Source of the DNA: Tissierellales bacterium
Lineage (GTDB): Bacteria; Bacillota; Clostridia; Tissierellales; Tissierellaceae
DNA: 64,000 nt
Reading direction: 5' to 3'
Assembly (NCBI GenBank): GCA_014360205.1
Contig: JACIXZ010000008.1
Coordinates: 1 to 64,000 of the forward strand
The translations under genes were made by a program, and so were the position numbers. Position 1 is the first letter of the stretch. Each line of letters begins with the position of its first letter. This document shows positions 33,904 through 43,868 of this stretch, in pieces. The notes under the pieces are model-generated. The model had not been told where the DNA came from and did no database searches. It saw only the letters and a program-made list of their open reading frames with translations.

Positions 33904-36900
33904 TTAATGCTTATTTATTTTATATTCTCTTATCGTTCTATTCCCTGCATCATCCACTGCTTCAATAACTATATCGTTTTTTCCTTTGTTTAATTTTAGC
34001 TCATATTCTATCAAATACATGGCATTATCTAATTCATCAAAATATGACCAATCTGGAGATATATTTGTTAGTATATTTTGATTTAAATAAACTTTCAAGC
34101 TTGGAAAATTATCACTTACCTTGGCTTTTATTGTAATAGTATTAGCCTTTGTTTGACTAGGAATAGCTTCAATTAGTTCTATAGTAGGAGCAATGGTGTC
34201 TATAAATATCTTGTGAGCAAAGCTAATCATGTTTCCAGCTCCATCAGCGGCTTCTATGTTTATAGAGTGGAATCCATCTTCTAATAAAAGATCTATTTTG
34301 AAGTTCCATTGATTATTAAATTCATCCCATACTAAGTTGACAATTCTATCATTTATTTTTAAATATTCAATGTTAGATTCATCTTTTACATATCCTGATA
34401 GAGTTACTTTATTGCTGTTTAGAAGATCAAAAAAAGCTGGTGTTTGAACCATTACTGTTGGTATAGTTATGTCATTATCAACTGGCATTAAAGGTTCTTT
34501 GTATTTTTCTGCATCTGGTGTTTCTGGTGTCGCAGGCTCTTGTGGTCCTTTAGGATTTGTTTTATCTTTTTTTGGAGGATTTACTCCTTTAAATACTTTT
34601 TCTAATGATCTAAATTCATAGTTGTTTGCAAAATCAACCACAACAACTTCCGATTTCATGCTGTAAGAAACATCAGTTAGATCAAATACTCCATCTAAAG
34701 ATCGACTAACTAGTTTGCCATTTGTATATAGCTCATAGATATATATTTCGTTTCCACTATCATGAGCTTTTACATGCAATTCATTCATGTCTGCATCATA
34801 TAATACATCTTCTATTACTGGTTTAGTGTTGTCCAGTTTCACTGGGAAAGTATAAACTTGCCAATCAGCATTTGGATAGTCCACTTTTGTTTTTATCTCA
34901 TAATAGTATTGCCCATCTTTTGCTAATTTGTTATTTATTTTACCATCCCAGCTCCAGTCTCTATAGGATGTATAATATGGATAACGAGAATCAAAATAAT
35001 TTTTTCGTAAATCGTTTTGTTTAGCTAATTGTCTAACTACATTCATGCCTTCATCTAGAATATTTATTTCAAGTTCTTTCGCGTTTCTTAAAAAACTCAC
35101 TACCGGAACTACCGAGTCGTATACTCCATCGTTATTTGGCGAAAATGAAATAAAGTTCTCATCAACATTCCCTAAGGCATCAAAACCTAAGAAATAGTAG
35201 GTTCTGTTTGCTTCATCCAACCATGCTAAACCAGTGACTCCATAAAATTGATTTCCCTCTGCATCGTATATACTATCATCTAAGATTGGAGCTTTATCCC
35301 ATTCTCCAAAAAATCCCAAATAAGGAATGCTTAAACTTGGATTTTCATCTAACACATCATCTAATGTTATAAATCCTTCAATGAACGTTCCATTTGGGAA
35401 TATATACTCTAGTGGAACATTGTAAAACCAATCTACTGCATTTGTTAAATCAATGCTTACCAATACATCTGTGTATCCATTAGCGGGCACATTTATTGTC
35501 TGTTGACTAAATGTCAATGGAAATTCTCCTGACCAAAAACCATTTGGCCCTTGAGGCTCTATAGTATCTTCTATATAAACGCCTTGTGATTCTAAATAGT
35601 TATATTCAGTATCTGCTAAATCTGTCTGTACTGTTCCTTTAAGGCTATATGATAGTTGCCTATCACTTAAGTTTTGAACTCTTATGGTAAATTCAGTTAA
35701 ATAATCAATTTCTCCTAATTCAACTTTACTTATTCCTGTTGTTGGATCAATTACTATAGCAGGTGTTATACTTGCACTCAATAAGTCCATGGTGCCTGCT
35801 CCCTGTCTTCTAGGAGAAGTATAATTAAATTCAGTCAAACCATAATAAGAGTTATATAATCCTTTGTCTCCTAGTGGTTTTGCTGTGCTCATAATCAAAT
35901 TCTTAACTAGGTTTGCTCTTAATTCTCCTTCTAATCCAAATTCTTTATCTACTCTCTGCAAAATTAAGCTACTACCTCCTGCTACATGAGGAGCTGCCAT
36001 AGATGTTCCACTCATTGATTGATATTTGTTATTCTGTGCAGTAGAGTATATAGCTCCACCAGGTGCTGTAATCTCAGGTTTAAATCCTAAATTAGGAGTT
36101 GTCCCCCAAGATGTAAAATCTGACATTTTACCAGCATTTGGATTTAATGAAATCACTGTCTTATTATTAAATTCAACAAATTTTTCATCTAAAGATAGAA
36201 GTTTAAGCCCCCCACTGTTTCCTATAAACATGGCAGGTATCATTAAATTGTCTGGAGTAGCCATATTTACAAGAGCTTCTCCTCCGGATTGATGATTATA
36301 GACTATTATACCAATAGCTCCTGCATTTTGTGCATTGGTTATCTTATCAACAAAATTTGGTGTTAGACCTCCTCTAACTACAAGAGCGATCTTGCCTTCG
36401 ACATTGGCCATTTCACTTGGATGACCTGATCCAGCATCTACATATTCTACAGGTCCATCATAGAAATCAATAGGATCGAATCTGCCTGCTATTGCCATAG
36501 GAATGTATTTTTCTAGTCCATTTTCTCTATACATCAAAGTTCTAGACATCTGATGAGTGTTTTCTATGGAAGCTACTTGAAGTGAATCATATGCCAATCC
36601 AGGAGAGCCAACAACACCTATGTCTGGATTTGATGTGTATGGATTATCCCATCCGTTTCCAAATCTAGCAGAATTTCCGGCAGATACAGCACAGATTACT
36701 CCATTTTCTACAGCATTTTTTATTGCAACTTGCTCTAAATCTTCTTCATCAACAAATGAAGCTGTCGAGCCTAAACTCATGTTTATTACATCTGCTCCAA
36801 GAGCTACTGAATCATCTATAGCCTTTACAATTATATCCCCATAAGTGGTAGAAAGTGATGGATTGTTACCAAACACTTTCATAGCTAGTATTTGAGCTTC

Positions 36901-37731
36901 TTTTGCTACTCCTTGTACCCCTCCGTCTTCTTCATTGCCATTTGCAGCAGCTATCCCTGCTACATGCATGCCATGTTCTGATGCATCTGGTCCTAAATCG
37001 AGGATTTCTTGGTTTTTATCCATGTAATTGTATCCATAAGGAACTTTTATTGTCCTAAATGTCCCTGGAAAACCAGTTAAATCAACTGCAGACTGGATTT
37101 TAGCCTTGTCAGGATTTGTCAATACCATGTCTTTATGACTAGGGTCAACTCCAGTGTCAATGATTGCAATTACTGTTCCTTCTCCATTATAATCTAAATT
37201 CTCCCAAACTTCTCTTGCATTTATAATGTCTTTGCTTGTAACAAGTTCTGGCTTTGGTCTTTCATATTCGTTTACTAGACTCACATTTTTGACATTTTCT
37301 AATTGATTTATTTTCTTAGCATCTCCAAAAGTTGTTTCGATACTAAACCCATTTACAACATTTGTAAAACTTTCTAATTCTTTAAATTTTATTCCTTTTG
37401 CCTTCATCAATTCTTTAAGTGCTTTCTGCTCTGCTTTGATCTCATCTTTGAGCTGTTTTTTTAGGTTGCTATCAAGTTTCGCAAAATCCTTTTTGTTTAA
37501 AGTTGCAACCTTAATTATAGGATCACTTTCTAGCTCAACTGCTACTCTAACTAAATCTGTGTCCTTTAATTCTTCTTCGTTAAATTGTGTCAATGATTTT
37601 GTAGGTGTAACATTTTTCTCTGCCTGATATCTTAAGTTCTGTAATTCTGTCAAAGATGGTGCTGCTGATGTGAAATTAACACTTGTGAGTAAAAAAATTA
37701 TGGCTACTGCTAATGATATAAATTTTTTCAT
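33904..37731 (-). CDS. Large secreted subtilisin-family (S8) serine protease
   Basis: 1275 residues. Signal peptide at 1-24 (cleavage near SAA), an inhibitor-like propeptide at about 50-155, then the S8 domain with Asp192 (AIIDTGVDPSHKD), His253 (SEHGMHVAGIAAA), Asn353 (AGNSA) and Ser577 (SGTSMAAPHVAGG). A PA domain is inserted before the serine (about 430-530). A lactocepin/C5a-peptidase-like Fn3 region follows, then an acidic-Pro linker (KDKTNPKGPQEP) and two Ig-like modules ending DDAGNRTIREYKI. No LPxTG or S-layer motif is seen, so it is probably released or held non-covalently. It feeds amino-acid fermentation by degrading proteins outside the cell. Its Shine-Dalgarno lies inside a terminator hairpin. 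Confidence 0.93.
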   Translation of the reverse strand: MKKFISLAVAIIFLLTSVNFTSAAPSLTELQNLRYQAEKNVTPTKSLTQFNEEELKDTDLVRVAVELESDPIIKVATLNKKDFAKLDSNLKKQLKDEIKAEQKALKELMKAKGIKFKELESFTNVVNGFSIETTFGDAKKINQLENVKNVSLVNEYERPKPELVTSKDIINAREVWENLDYNGEGTVIAIIDTGVDPSHKDMVLTNPDKAKIQSAVDLTGFPGTFRTIKVPYGYNYMDKNQEILDLGPDASEHGMHVAGIAAANGNEEDGGVQGVAKEAQILAMKVFGNNPSLSTTYGDIIVKAIDDSVALGADVINMSLGSTASFVDEEDLEQVAIKNAVENGVICAVSAGNSARFGNGWDNPYTSNPDIGVVGSPGLAYDSLQVASIENTHQMSRTLMYRENGLEKYIPMAIAGRFDPIDFYDGPVEYVDAGSGHPSEMANVEGKIALVVRGGLTPNFVDKITNAQNAGAIGIIVYNHQSGGEALVNMATPDNLMIPAMFIGNSGGLKLLSLDEKFVEFNNKTVISLNPNAGKMSDFTSWGTTPNLGFKPEITAPGGAIYSTAQNNKYQSMSGTSMAAPHVAGGSSLILQRVDKEFGLEGELRANLVKNLIMSTAKPLGDKGLYNSYYGLTEFNYTSPRRQGAGTMDLLSASITPAIVIDPTTGISKVELGEIDYLTEFTIRVQNLSDRQLSYSLKGTVQTDLADTEYNYLESQGVYIEDTIEPQGPNGFWSGEFPLTFSQQTINVPANGYTDVLVSIDLTNAVDWFYNVPLEYIFPNGTFIEGFITLDDVLDENPSLSIPYLGFFGEWDKAPILDDSIYDAEGNQFYGVTGLAWLDEANRTYYFLGFDALGNVDENFISFSPNNDGVYDSVVPVVSFLRNAKELEINILDEGMNVVRQLAKQNDLRKNYFDSRYPYYTSYRDWSWDGKINNKLAKDGQYYYEIKTKVDYPNADWQVYTFPVKLDNTKPVIEDVLYDADMNELHVKAHDSGNEIYIYELYTNGKLVSRSLDGVFDLTDVSYSMKSEVVVVDFANNYEFRSLEKVFKGVNPPKKDKTNPKGPQEPATPETPDAEKYKEPLMPVDNDITIPTVMVQTPAFFDLLNSNKVTLSGYVKDESNIEYLKINDRIVNLVWDEFNNQWNFKIDLLLEDGFHSINIEAADGAGNMISFAHKIFIDTIAPTIELIEAIPSQTKANTITIKAKVSDNFPSLKVYLNQNILTNISPDWSYFDELDNAMYLIEYELKLNKGKNDIVIEAVDDAGNRTIREYKINKH

Positions 37732-37734
37732 ATG

Positions 37735-37762
37735 AAAAAAATCCCTCCTTTTCGAGGGATTT
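37735..37762 (-). terminator. Terminator of the ABC exporter operon overlapping the subtilase ribosome site
   Basis: 9-bp stem (37739-37747 with 37754-37762) followed on the minus strand by a U run (A 37735-37741). The distal arm contains GGAGGG, the Shine-Dalgarno of the subtilase gene, whose ATG is 11 bases further on. Confidence 0.75.
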
Positions 37763-37827
37763 TACCCTTTATATTGGTTTTCAAACATTTAATTTTATTA
37801 AATTAAAACGCTTAATTATCTCAGCGT

Positions 37828-39684
37828 TTAAGCGGCAAATTGACTGTTGTAAAGGTCAGCATAGAACCCATTTAGTTTCATTAATTCATCATGACTCCCT
37901 TGCTCAATTATTTGCCCATTATTCATTACTAGTATGATATCTGCGTTTCTTATCGTTGAAAGTCTATGTGCTATGACAAAGCTAGTTCTTCCTTTCATTA
38001 GCATATCCATTCCCTTTTGAATTAGAATTTCCGTTCTAGTATCTACACTTGATGTAGCTTCGTCTAGTATAAGTATAGTTGGATTTGCTAATATGGCTCT
38101 GGCTATAGTTAAAAGCTGTTTTTGACCTTGGGAAATATTTGAGGCTTCCTCATTTAATTCAGTGTCATATCCTTTTGGCAAAGTCCTTATAAAGTGGTCT
38201 GCCTGAGCTAGTTTTGCAGCGTGTATTATTTCATCATCCGTTGCATTTTCTTTCCCATAAGCAATATTTTCTTTTATTGTTCCATTAAATAGCCATGTAT
38301 CTTGAAGCACCATGCCAAAGAGCTTTCTTACATCCTCTCTTTTCATATCTTTGGTGTTTACTCCATCAATTAATATTTCTCCATCATCTATCTCATAAAA
38401 TCTCATCAAAAGATTGACTATAGTTGTCTTACCAGCTCCCGTTGGCCCAACTATAGCTACTGTTTCACCAGGTTTGACATGGATGTTCATATTTTTAATA
38501 AGGGGTTTCTCTTTTGAATAGCCAAATGAAACATTCCTAAACTCAACTTCTCCTTTAGGTTCTTTTAGCTTCAATATTTTGTTTTCTTCGTTTTCTTCTT
38601 CCTCTTCATCTAGCAATTCAAATACCCTCTCTGCTGATGCAACTGTTGCTTGTAAAACATTAATTATTTCAGCAGTTTGAACAATAGGTTGGGTAAATTG
38701 TCTTGTATACTGCATGAAAGCTTGTATTGAACCAATTGTGATATTCCCCCTTAAGACGAATATCCCTCCTACTACAGCTACGAACACATATCCTATATTA
38801 TTTACAAATGCCATAAGTGGCATAATTATTCCTGAAATAAACTGAGCTTTCCAAGCATGAGTGTAAAGTCTTTCATTTATTTCATTGAACTCATCTATAA
38901 ACTGTTTTTCTCTGCCATAAGCTTTTACTGTTACATGCCCAGTGTAGCTTTCTTCCACATGCCCATTTAATTCTCCTAAAGCATTAGCCTGCTTTGAAAA
39001 ATATACTTGAGATCTTTTTGCAATGCTTCTTGTTATTATTATGCTTAAAGGTATAGTTACAAAAGTTATCAATGTCAGCACAGGGCTTATTATTAACATC
39101 ATCACTAAAATTCCAATAAATGTTAATGCAGATGTTATTAATTGTGTTATAGACTGTTGCATAGTTGAGATTATAGTGTCAATGTCATTTGTAACTCTGC
39201 TTAATATCTCACCTACTGTCTTTGAGTCAAAATACTTTAATGGTAGTTTGTGGATTTTTTCATTTGCTTGTTTTCTCAAATCATAACCTAATTTTTGAGA
39301 TACTCCTGCCATCAAAAATTGTTGCAGATAGCTAAATGATGCAGCCACTAAATATATTCCAATTAGCATAAATATCGTGTTTCTTATGAAAACAAAGTCT
39401 ATTGGTAAACCAGCCCTAACTGAATTGTATAAAGAAGTAGTGATTCTACCCATTATGATAGGACTTAAAACCGTGAATATTGTAGCTCCTATCGCCATAA
39501 GTACTACTATTATCATTCTAATTCTATATGGTTTTAGATATCCTGCTAATCTTTTTATACTTCCCGAAAAATCTTTTGGTTTTTCTAATGCTGCAAATCT
39601 GGCTCCTTGCCCTTGTCCTCTTTGATTATTATTTACCCTTCTAGCTCTTCTCTTTCTTTCTATATCTTTATTTTCTTCACTCAT
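37828..39684 (-). CDS. ABC exporter, consensus-Walker-B half
   Basis: 618 residues. Type-IV ABC exporter half: six membrane segments (about 50-340) after a basic N-terminus, then the nucleotide-binding domain with Walker A GPTGAGKTT, Walker B ILILDEATSSVDT with the catalytic Glu, and a degenerate signature (ISQGQ in place of LSGGQ). It overlaps the partner gene upstream by 8 bases. Together they form a heterodimeric exporter of the BmrCD/TmrAB kind with one normal and one degenerate ATP site. Likely drug, lipid or peptide export. Confidence 0.93.
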   Translation of the reverse strand: MSEENKDIERKRRARRVNNNQRGQGQGARFAALEKPKDFSGSIKRLAGYLKPYRIRMIIVVLMAIGATIFTVLSPIIMGRITTSLYNSVRAGLPIDFVFIRNTIFMLIGIYLVAASFSYLQQFLMAGVSQKLGYDLRKQANEKIHKLPLKYFDSKTVGEILSRVTNDIDTIISTMQQSITQLITSALTFIGILVMMLIISPVLTLITFVTIPLSIIITRSIAKRSQVYFSKQANALGELNGHVEESYTGHVTVKAYGREKQFIDEFNEINERLYTHAWKAQFISGIIMPLMAFVNNIGYVFVAVVGGIFVLRGNITIGSIQAFMQYTRQFTQPIVQTAEIINVLQATVASAERVFELLDEEEEENEENKILKLKEPKGEVEFRNVSFGYSKEKPLIKNMNIHVKPGETVAIVGPTGAGKTTIVNLLMRFYEIDDGEILIDGVNTKDMKREDVRKLFGMVLQDTWLFNGTIKENIAYGKENATDDEIIHAAKLAQADHFIRTLPKGYDTELNEEASNISQGQKQLLTIARAILANPTILILDEATSSVDTRTEILIQKGMDMLMKGRTSFVIAHRLSTIRNADIILVMNNGQIIEQGSHDELMKLNGFYADLYNSQFAA

Positions 39685-41410
39685 TATTTAGAGCCTCCTC
39701 ACCAATTTGAGATTGAGCTATTTCTCTGTATATTTCACAGCTTTTCAATAGTTCTTTATGGTTTCCTACTCCAACTATTTCTCCATCATCTAATACTATT
39801 ATAGTTTCAGCATCCATAATAGTTGAAATTCTTTGTGCAACTATTAAAACCCCTGATTGTTTTGTTACTTTTTTTAATTCTTCTCTTAATATTCTGTCCG
39901 TTTTAAAGTCAAGTGCAGAAAAGCTATCGTCAAAAAGATAAAAATCAGGTTTTCTAACTATTGCTCTAGCAATAGAAAGCCTTTGTTTTTGACCTCCCGA
40001 AAGGTTTTTGCCTCCTTGAGAAATAATATAATCAAGTCCCTCTTCATTTTTAAACACAAAATCATATGCCTGTGCAATTTTTAGAGCTTCTATTATTTCT
40101 TCATCGGTTGCATCTTCCTTGCCCATTTTTATATTATCCCTGATAGTTCCTGTAAATAGAACTGTCTTTTGTGGAATCAAGGAGAAATGCTTTCTTAATT
40201 CCTCTTGAGTAATATCTTTTATGTTCTTCCCATTTAAGAGTATTTCTCCACTGGTTGGATCAAAAAATCGCATGATTAAATTCAAAATGGTAGACTTTCC
40301 GCTGCCAGTACCTCCAATGATTGCAGTAGTTTCGCCTTTTTTTACTTTAAAGCTTATGTCTTTAACAGCTGGAGTTTCCGAATCAAAATAGTTAAATGTG
40401 ACTTCCTTTAATTCTAGAATGTCTCCTTCTTTATTTTCTGGTAATTTATCTCTTCCATCAATTATTTCTGAATCCAAATCCAATACTTCATTGATTCTAG
40501 CAGCTGAAGCACTTGCCCTTGGAAACATTATAAATACTACGGATACCATAATTAATGAAAACATAATTTGCATTACATATTGAATAAATGCCATCAATTG
40601 CCCTACTTCCATGCTGTTTATGCTTATCAATTTACTTCCAAACCAAATGACAGCAACATTTGTAAAGTTTAACAATATCATTATCAATGGCATAACGAGT
40701 GTCATGATTTTCATAACTCTTAAGAATGTATCTGTTAAGTCTCTGTTTGCCACTTCAAATCTTTTCTTCTCAAAATCAACTTTATTGAATGCCCTTATTA
40801 CTCTTATCCCTGAAAGCTCTTCCCTCATGACTTTATTTATCTTGTCTATTTTCTCCTGAATCATTTTAAAATAAGGGAAAGCTACTCTTCCTATAACTGC
40901 AATTACTATTAATAATAAAGGTCCTGATATTAGAAGAATTCTGGATAGTGTAGAGTTAGTTGAATATGCCATAACAAAACCCCCTATTAGCATTAGAGGG
41001 GCTCTTACCATCATTCTCATTGACATAATTGCTACTTGTTGAATTTGGTTGATATCATTAGTAGTTCTAGTAATTAATGAGGACGTTCCTATTTTCTCCA
41101 TTTCATTAAGAGAATAGCCTTCTACTTTTGTAAAAACCATTCTTCTTAAGTCCCTACCAAATCCTGTAGCTGCCTTAGAAGAAAGATATGCCGATACTAT
41201 CATCGAAGATGTTCCTAATATGGCAAACATAATCATGCGTAAGCCTGTATTAATTATGTAGTCTACATCTCCATTTACGACTCCATTATCGACTATGTTT
41301 CCCATAAGCCTTGGTAAAAATAATTCACAAAGAACTCCTATCATAGTAAATGTTAGTATCCCAAGAATATTTTTCCAATAAGGCTTTAAATTTTTAAAAA
41401 TTTTTATCAT
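39677..41410 (-). CDS. ABC exporter, degenerate-Walker-B half
   Basis: 577 residues. Six membrane segments (1-310), Walker A GGTGSGKST, an intact signature LSGGQKQRLSIARAI and Walker B YLFDDSFSALD, in which the catalytic Glu is Asp. With the partner's ISQGQ this makes the second ATP site degenerate, while the partner's DEATS Glu and this LSGGQ make the first site complete: the expected arrangement for a heterodimer. First gene of a two-gene operon, divergent from the XRE-TPR regulator 116 bases away. Confidence 0.93.
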   Translation of the reverse strand: MIKIFKNLKPYWKNILGILTFTMIGVLCELFLPRLMGNIVDNGVVNGDVDYIINTGLRMIMFAILGTSSMIVSAYLSSKAATGFGRDLRRMVFTKVEGYSLNEMEKIGTSSLITRTTNDINQIQQVAIMSMRMMVRAPLMLIGGFVMAYSTNSTLSRILLISGPLLLIVIAVIGRVAFPYFKMIQEKIDKINKVMREELSGIRVIRAFNKVDFEKKRFEVANRDLTDTFLRVMKIMTLVMPLIMILLNFTNVAVIWFGSKLISINSMEVGQLMAFIQYVMQIMFSLIMVSVVFIMFPRASASAARINEVLDLDSEIIDGRDKLPENKEGDILELKEVTFNYFDSETPAVKDISFKVKKGETTAIIGGTGSGKSTILNLIMRFFDPTSGEILLNGKNIKDITQEELRKHFSLIPQKTVLFTGTIRDNIKMGKEDATDEEIIEALKIAQAYDFVFKNEEGLDYIISQGGKNLSGGQKQRLSIARAIVRKPDFYLFDDSFSALDFKTDRILREELKKVTKQSGVLIVAQRISTIMDAETIIVLDDGEIVGVGNHKELLKSCEIYREIAQSQIGEEALNNE

Positions 41411-41442
41411 TCAAATGCGCTCTCCTTATTTAACAAGTCTGT

Positions 41443-41471
41443 TTGTTTATTCTATCATTTTAGGGTATAAT
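41443..41471 (+). promoter_or_regulatory. Sigma-A promoter of the XRE-TPR/DUF1576 unit
   Basis: TTGTTT (41443-41448), 17 bases, TATAAT (41466-41471), about 55 bases before the regulator start. The divergent exporter promoter must overlap this stretch, so the regulator could bind here and control both. Confidence 0.7.
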
Positions 41472-41525
41472 ATAAAAGTGATTATAGCAAATATTTTTTT
41501 GTTTTTCAAGGTGAGGGGGTTTAAC

Positions 41526-42593
41526 ATGCAATTGTCAATAGGTAGCACTATAAAAAAATTAAGAGAGAATAAAGGTATAAGTGTTGAAGAGTTTGCTCAT
41601 GGACTTGATATTCCTAAAGAAGTAGTAGAAATGTGGGAAAATAATCTAGCATATCCCGATATAACTCTTCTTTCTTCAATAGCTAGATTACTCGGGACAA
41701 CTATAGACTCACTCTTGATGTTTGAAACTGAACTTACACCAGAAGATGTTAATAATATCTACAAGATATGTGCTGAAAAATTTACCACTTCCAATTATTA
41801 TGAAGCTATGGAAATGTGTGAAAAATATTTAAAGGAATACCCAGACAGCCTTTTTCTAAAGTTCAGGATTGGGAGTTTACTTCAAGAGTACATTCAATTA
41901 GCTCATTCTGAAGAAGAGGCCGATAGAATGTTAAATCGCTCAATTGAGTTGTTAGAAGAGGCTTCAAATATTGGAGATCTAGAGGTTAAACAAGCTTCAT
42001 TATATGTACTCTCAAGCCTTTATACAATGAAAGGTGAATATGAAAAAGCTATCGACTTACTAAATACATTGCCCAAAATCAATGTAAACACAGGCTTTAT
42101 GCTTTCGACTATTTATTCTATTACAGGTGATAGCAATAAGGCTAAAAAAATAGAGCAAGAAAGTCTTTTTAACAATATCAATAATTCAATAATTTCTTTA
42201 GCTAGCCTATGGGGTATAGCACTAAAAGATAGAGATTTTGATTATGCTTTGGAATTAGCAAATCTTCAGAGAAAACTAATACAAGATTTTGAACTTGAAG
42301 GATATCTACTTGGTAATAATATCTTGATGTTTGCAGATACTTTTGCAATGTTAAAAGATGAAGAAAAGACATTATCTTATATCGAAAAATATGTTGATTG
42401 GCTTTTAAAAACCGATAAAGAAAGTCTTGATTTATCGAAGAATAAGTATTTTTATTTAGTTGAAAATCTAACTCCAAATATGAGTTATGAATACAATAAG
42501 CAAAATTTCATAGGATCTGTTGTTAAAAATCCAGAATATGATTTTATTAAATATACTGATAAGTACAAAAAAATTATTGGAAGGATATTCTAA
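41526..42593 (+). CDS. XRE-family HTH regulator with TPR domain
   Basis: 355 residues from ATG 41526 with GAGGGGGT upstream. Residues 1-65 are an XRE helix-turn-helix (IGSTIKKLRENKGISVEEFA, LDIPKEVVEMWENN, LSSIARLLGTTIDSLL). The remainder is helical, with TPR-like repeats (YYEAMEMCEKYLKEYPDSLF, YEKAIDLLNTLPKIN, DYALELANLQRKLI). HTH plus TPR is the layout of RRNPP peptide-sensing regulators, but no pheromone gene is obvious here. The next gene starts 10 bases after its stop. Confidence 0.82.
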   Translation: MQLSIGSTIKKLRENKGISVEEFAHGLDIPKEVVEMWENNLAYPDITLLSSIARLLGTTIDSLLMFETELTPEDVNNIYKICAEKFTTSNYYEAMEMCEKYLKEYPDSLFLKFRIGSLLQEYIQLAHSEEEADRMLNRSIELLEEASNIGDLEVKQASLYVLSSLYTMKGEYEKAIDLLNTLPKINVNTGFMLSTIYSITGDSNKAKKIEQESLFNNINNSIISLASLWGIALKDRDFDYALELANLQRKLIQDFELEGYLLGNNILMFADTFAMLKDEEKTLSYIEKYVDWLLKTDKESLDLSKNKYFYLVENLTPNMSYEYNKQNFIGSVVKNPEYDFIKYTDKYKKIIGRIF

Positions 42594-42602
42594 AGATTTA
42601 TT

Positions 42603-43868
42603 ATGCAAAAATTATTATATAAAGATAATGAAAAATATTTAAAGTATCTAATTTTATTTTTTTATAGTATATTGTTGATTCTTAGTTCTTTTTTATTCAA
42701 TTCGCCTTCAGAGATATTTAATGGGCTTAAAGTAATCATAGCCCATCCCGATTTGTTGATAGTAGATTATTTTGAAGTTGCCAACATAGGATCTGCTTTA
42801 TTTAATAGCGGATTAGTCATGATAATGCTATTGGCTATAGTTCTATTTCAAAACATAGACCCGAATGGACCAGTAATATCTGCTATTTTTACAGTTGGTG
42901 GGTTTTCAATGTTTGGAAAGAACATCATAAATGTATTAAGTATAATTTTAGGAGTCTATATTTATAGTAAAATAAAAAAAGAAAAATTCTCAAAATATAC
43001 AGTGATTGCTTTTTTTAGTACAGCGCTTAGCCCTTTGGTAACACATGTTGGTTTCGGAAGTGAGTTGTTAGTTCCTTTTAATTATATATTTGCTATTGTT
43101 TCGGGTTTGTTTGTTGGCTTAATCATGCCTCCATTAGCAAGTAGTTTTGTTCGATTCCACGATGGCTACAGTCTTTATAATATCGGTTTTACTGCTGGAA
43201 TAATAGGTATGGTGGTAGCTTCTTTGTTTAAAATTTTCGACAGGCCATTGGAATCTTTAAGCACTGTTTATGAAGGTCCTGATGGAAAGATAAAAATCAT
43301 TATTTATATCATAATTATAAGCATGATTTTATTTAAATTTATAATCTCAAGGCTGGATTTTCATAGATATAAAAATCTAATAGGTCGTTCAGGTAGGTTA
43401 GTTACTGATTTTGTGAGCTTAGATGGATTTGATTTCGCAATTTTCAATATGGGTATTGTTGGATTAATATGTATGCTTTATCTTGAAATAATTGACGCGA
43501 CCATAAACGGACCAACAATTGCAGCCCTTTTTACAGTAATAGGATTTGGTTCTTTTGGAAAACATCCTAGAAATATTTTACCTGTTATGCTAGGTGCTAT
43601 ATTGATGTTAAAAATAACTGGCAGCGATTTAACTAGTATAGGCTCAGTCTTAACTGTGCTATTTTCAACAACTTTAGCCCCAATAGCTGGTGAATTTGGA
43701 GTGCTGTTTGGTTTGTTGGCAGGTGGTTTGCATGCATCTTTGGTTTCAAACCTGTCATATCTTCATGCTGGACTAAATCTATATAACAATGGTTTCTCTG
43801 GTGGATTTGTTGCAGCATTTTTAGTACCAATCATTACTTCATTTAGAAAGGAAAAAGCAGATGAATAA
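42603..43868 (+). CDS. DUF1576 family membrane protein
   Basis: 421 residues with about ten to twelve hydrophobic segments. There is a clear internal duplication: NGPVISAIFTVGGFSMFGKN (first half) matches NGPTIAALFTVIGFGSFGKH (second half), and SLYNIGFTAGIIG matches NLYNNGFSGGFVA. Two inverted or parallel halves of this kind are typical of transporters, but the DUF1576 substrate is unknown. The weak site AAGGATATTC precedes the ATG. Translationally coupled to the regulator before it and the small gene after it (8-base overlap). Confidence 0.85.
   Translation: MQKLLYKDNEKYLKYLILFFYSILLILSSFLFNSPSEIFNGLKVIIAHPDLLIVDYFEVANIGSALFNSGLVMIMLLAIVLFQNIDPNGPVISAIFTVGGFSMFGKNIINVLSIILGVYIYSKIKKEKFSKYTVIAFFSTALSPLVTHVGFGSELLVPFNYIFAIVSGLFVGLIMPPLASSFVRFHDGYSLYNIGFTAGIIGMVVASLFKIFDRPLESLSTVYEGPDGKIKIIIYIIIISMILFKFIISRLDFHRYKNLIGRSGRLVTDFVSLDGFDFAIFNMGIVGLICMLYLEIIDATINGPTIAALFTVIGFGSFGKHPRNILPVMLGAILMLKITGSDLTSIGSVLTVLFSTTLAPIAGEFGVLFGLLAGGLHASLVSNLSYLHAGLNLYNNGFSGGFVAAFLVPIITSFRKEKADE

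Noticed and set aside
41411-41525. Extended N-terminus of the XRE regulator from an ATG at 41415
   Set aside because: It would translate the promoter (TTGTTT-17-TATAAT); the GAGGGGGT site fixes the start at 41526.
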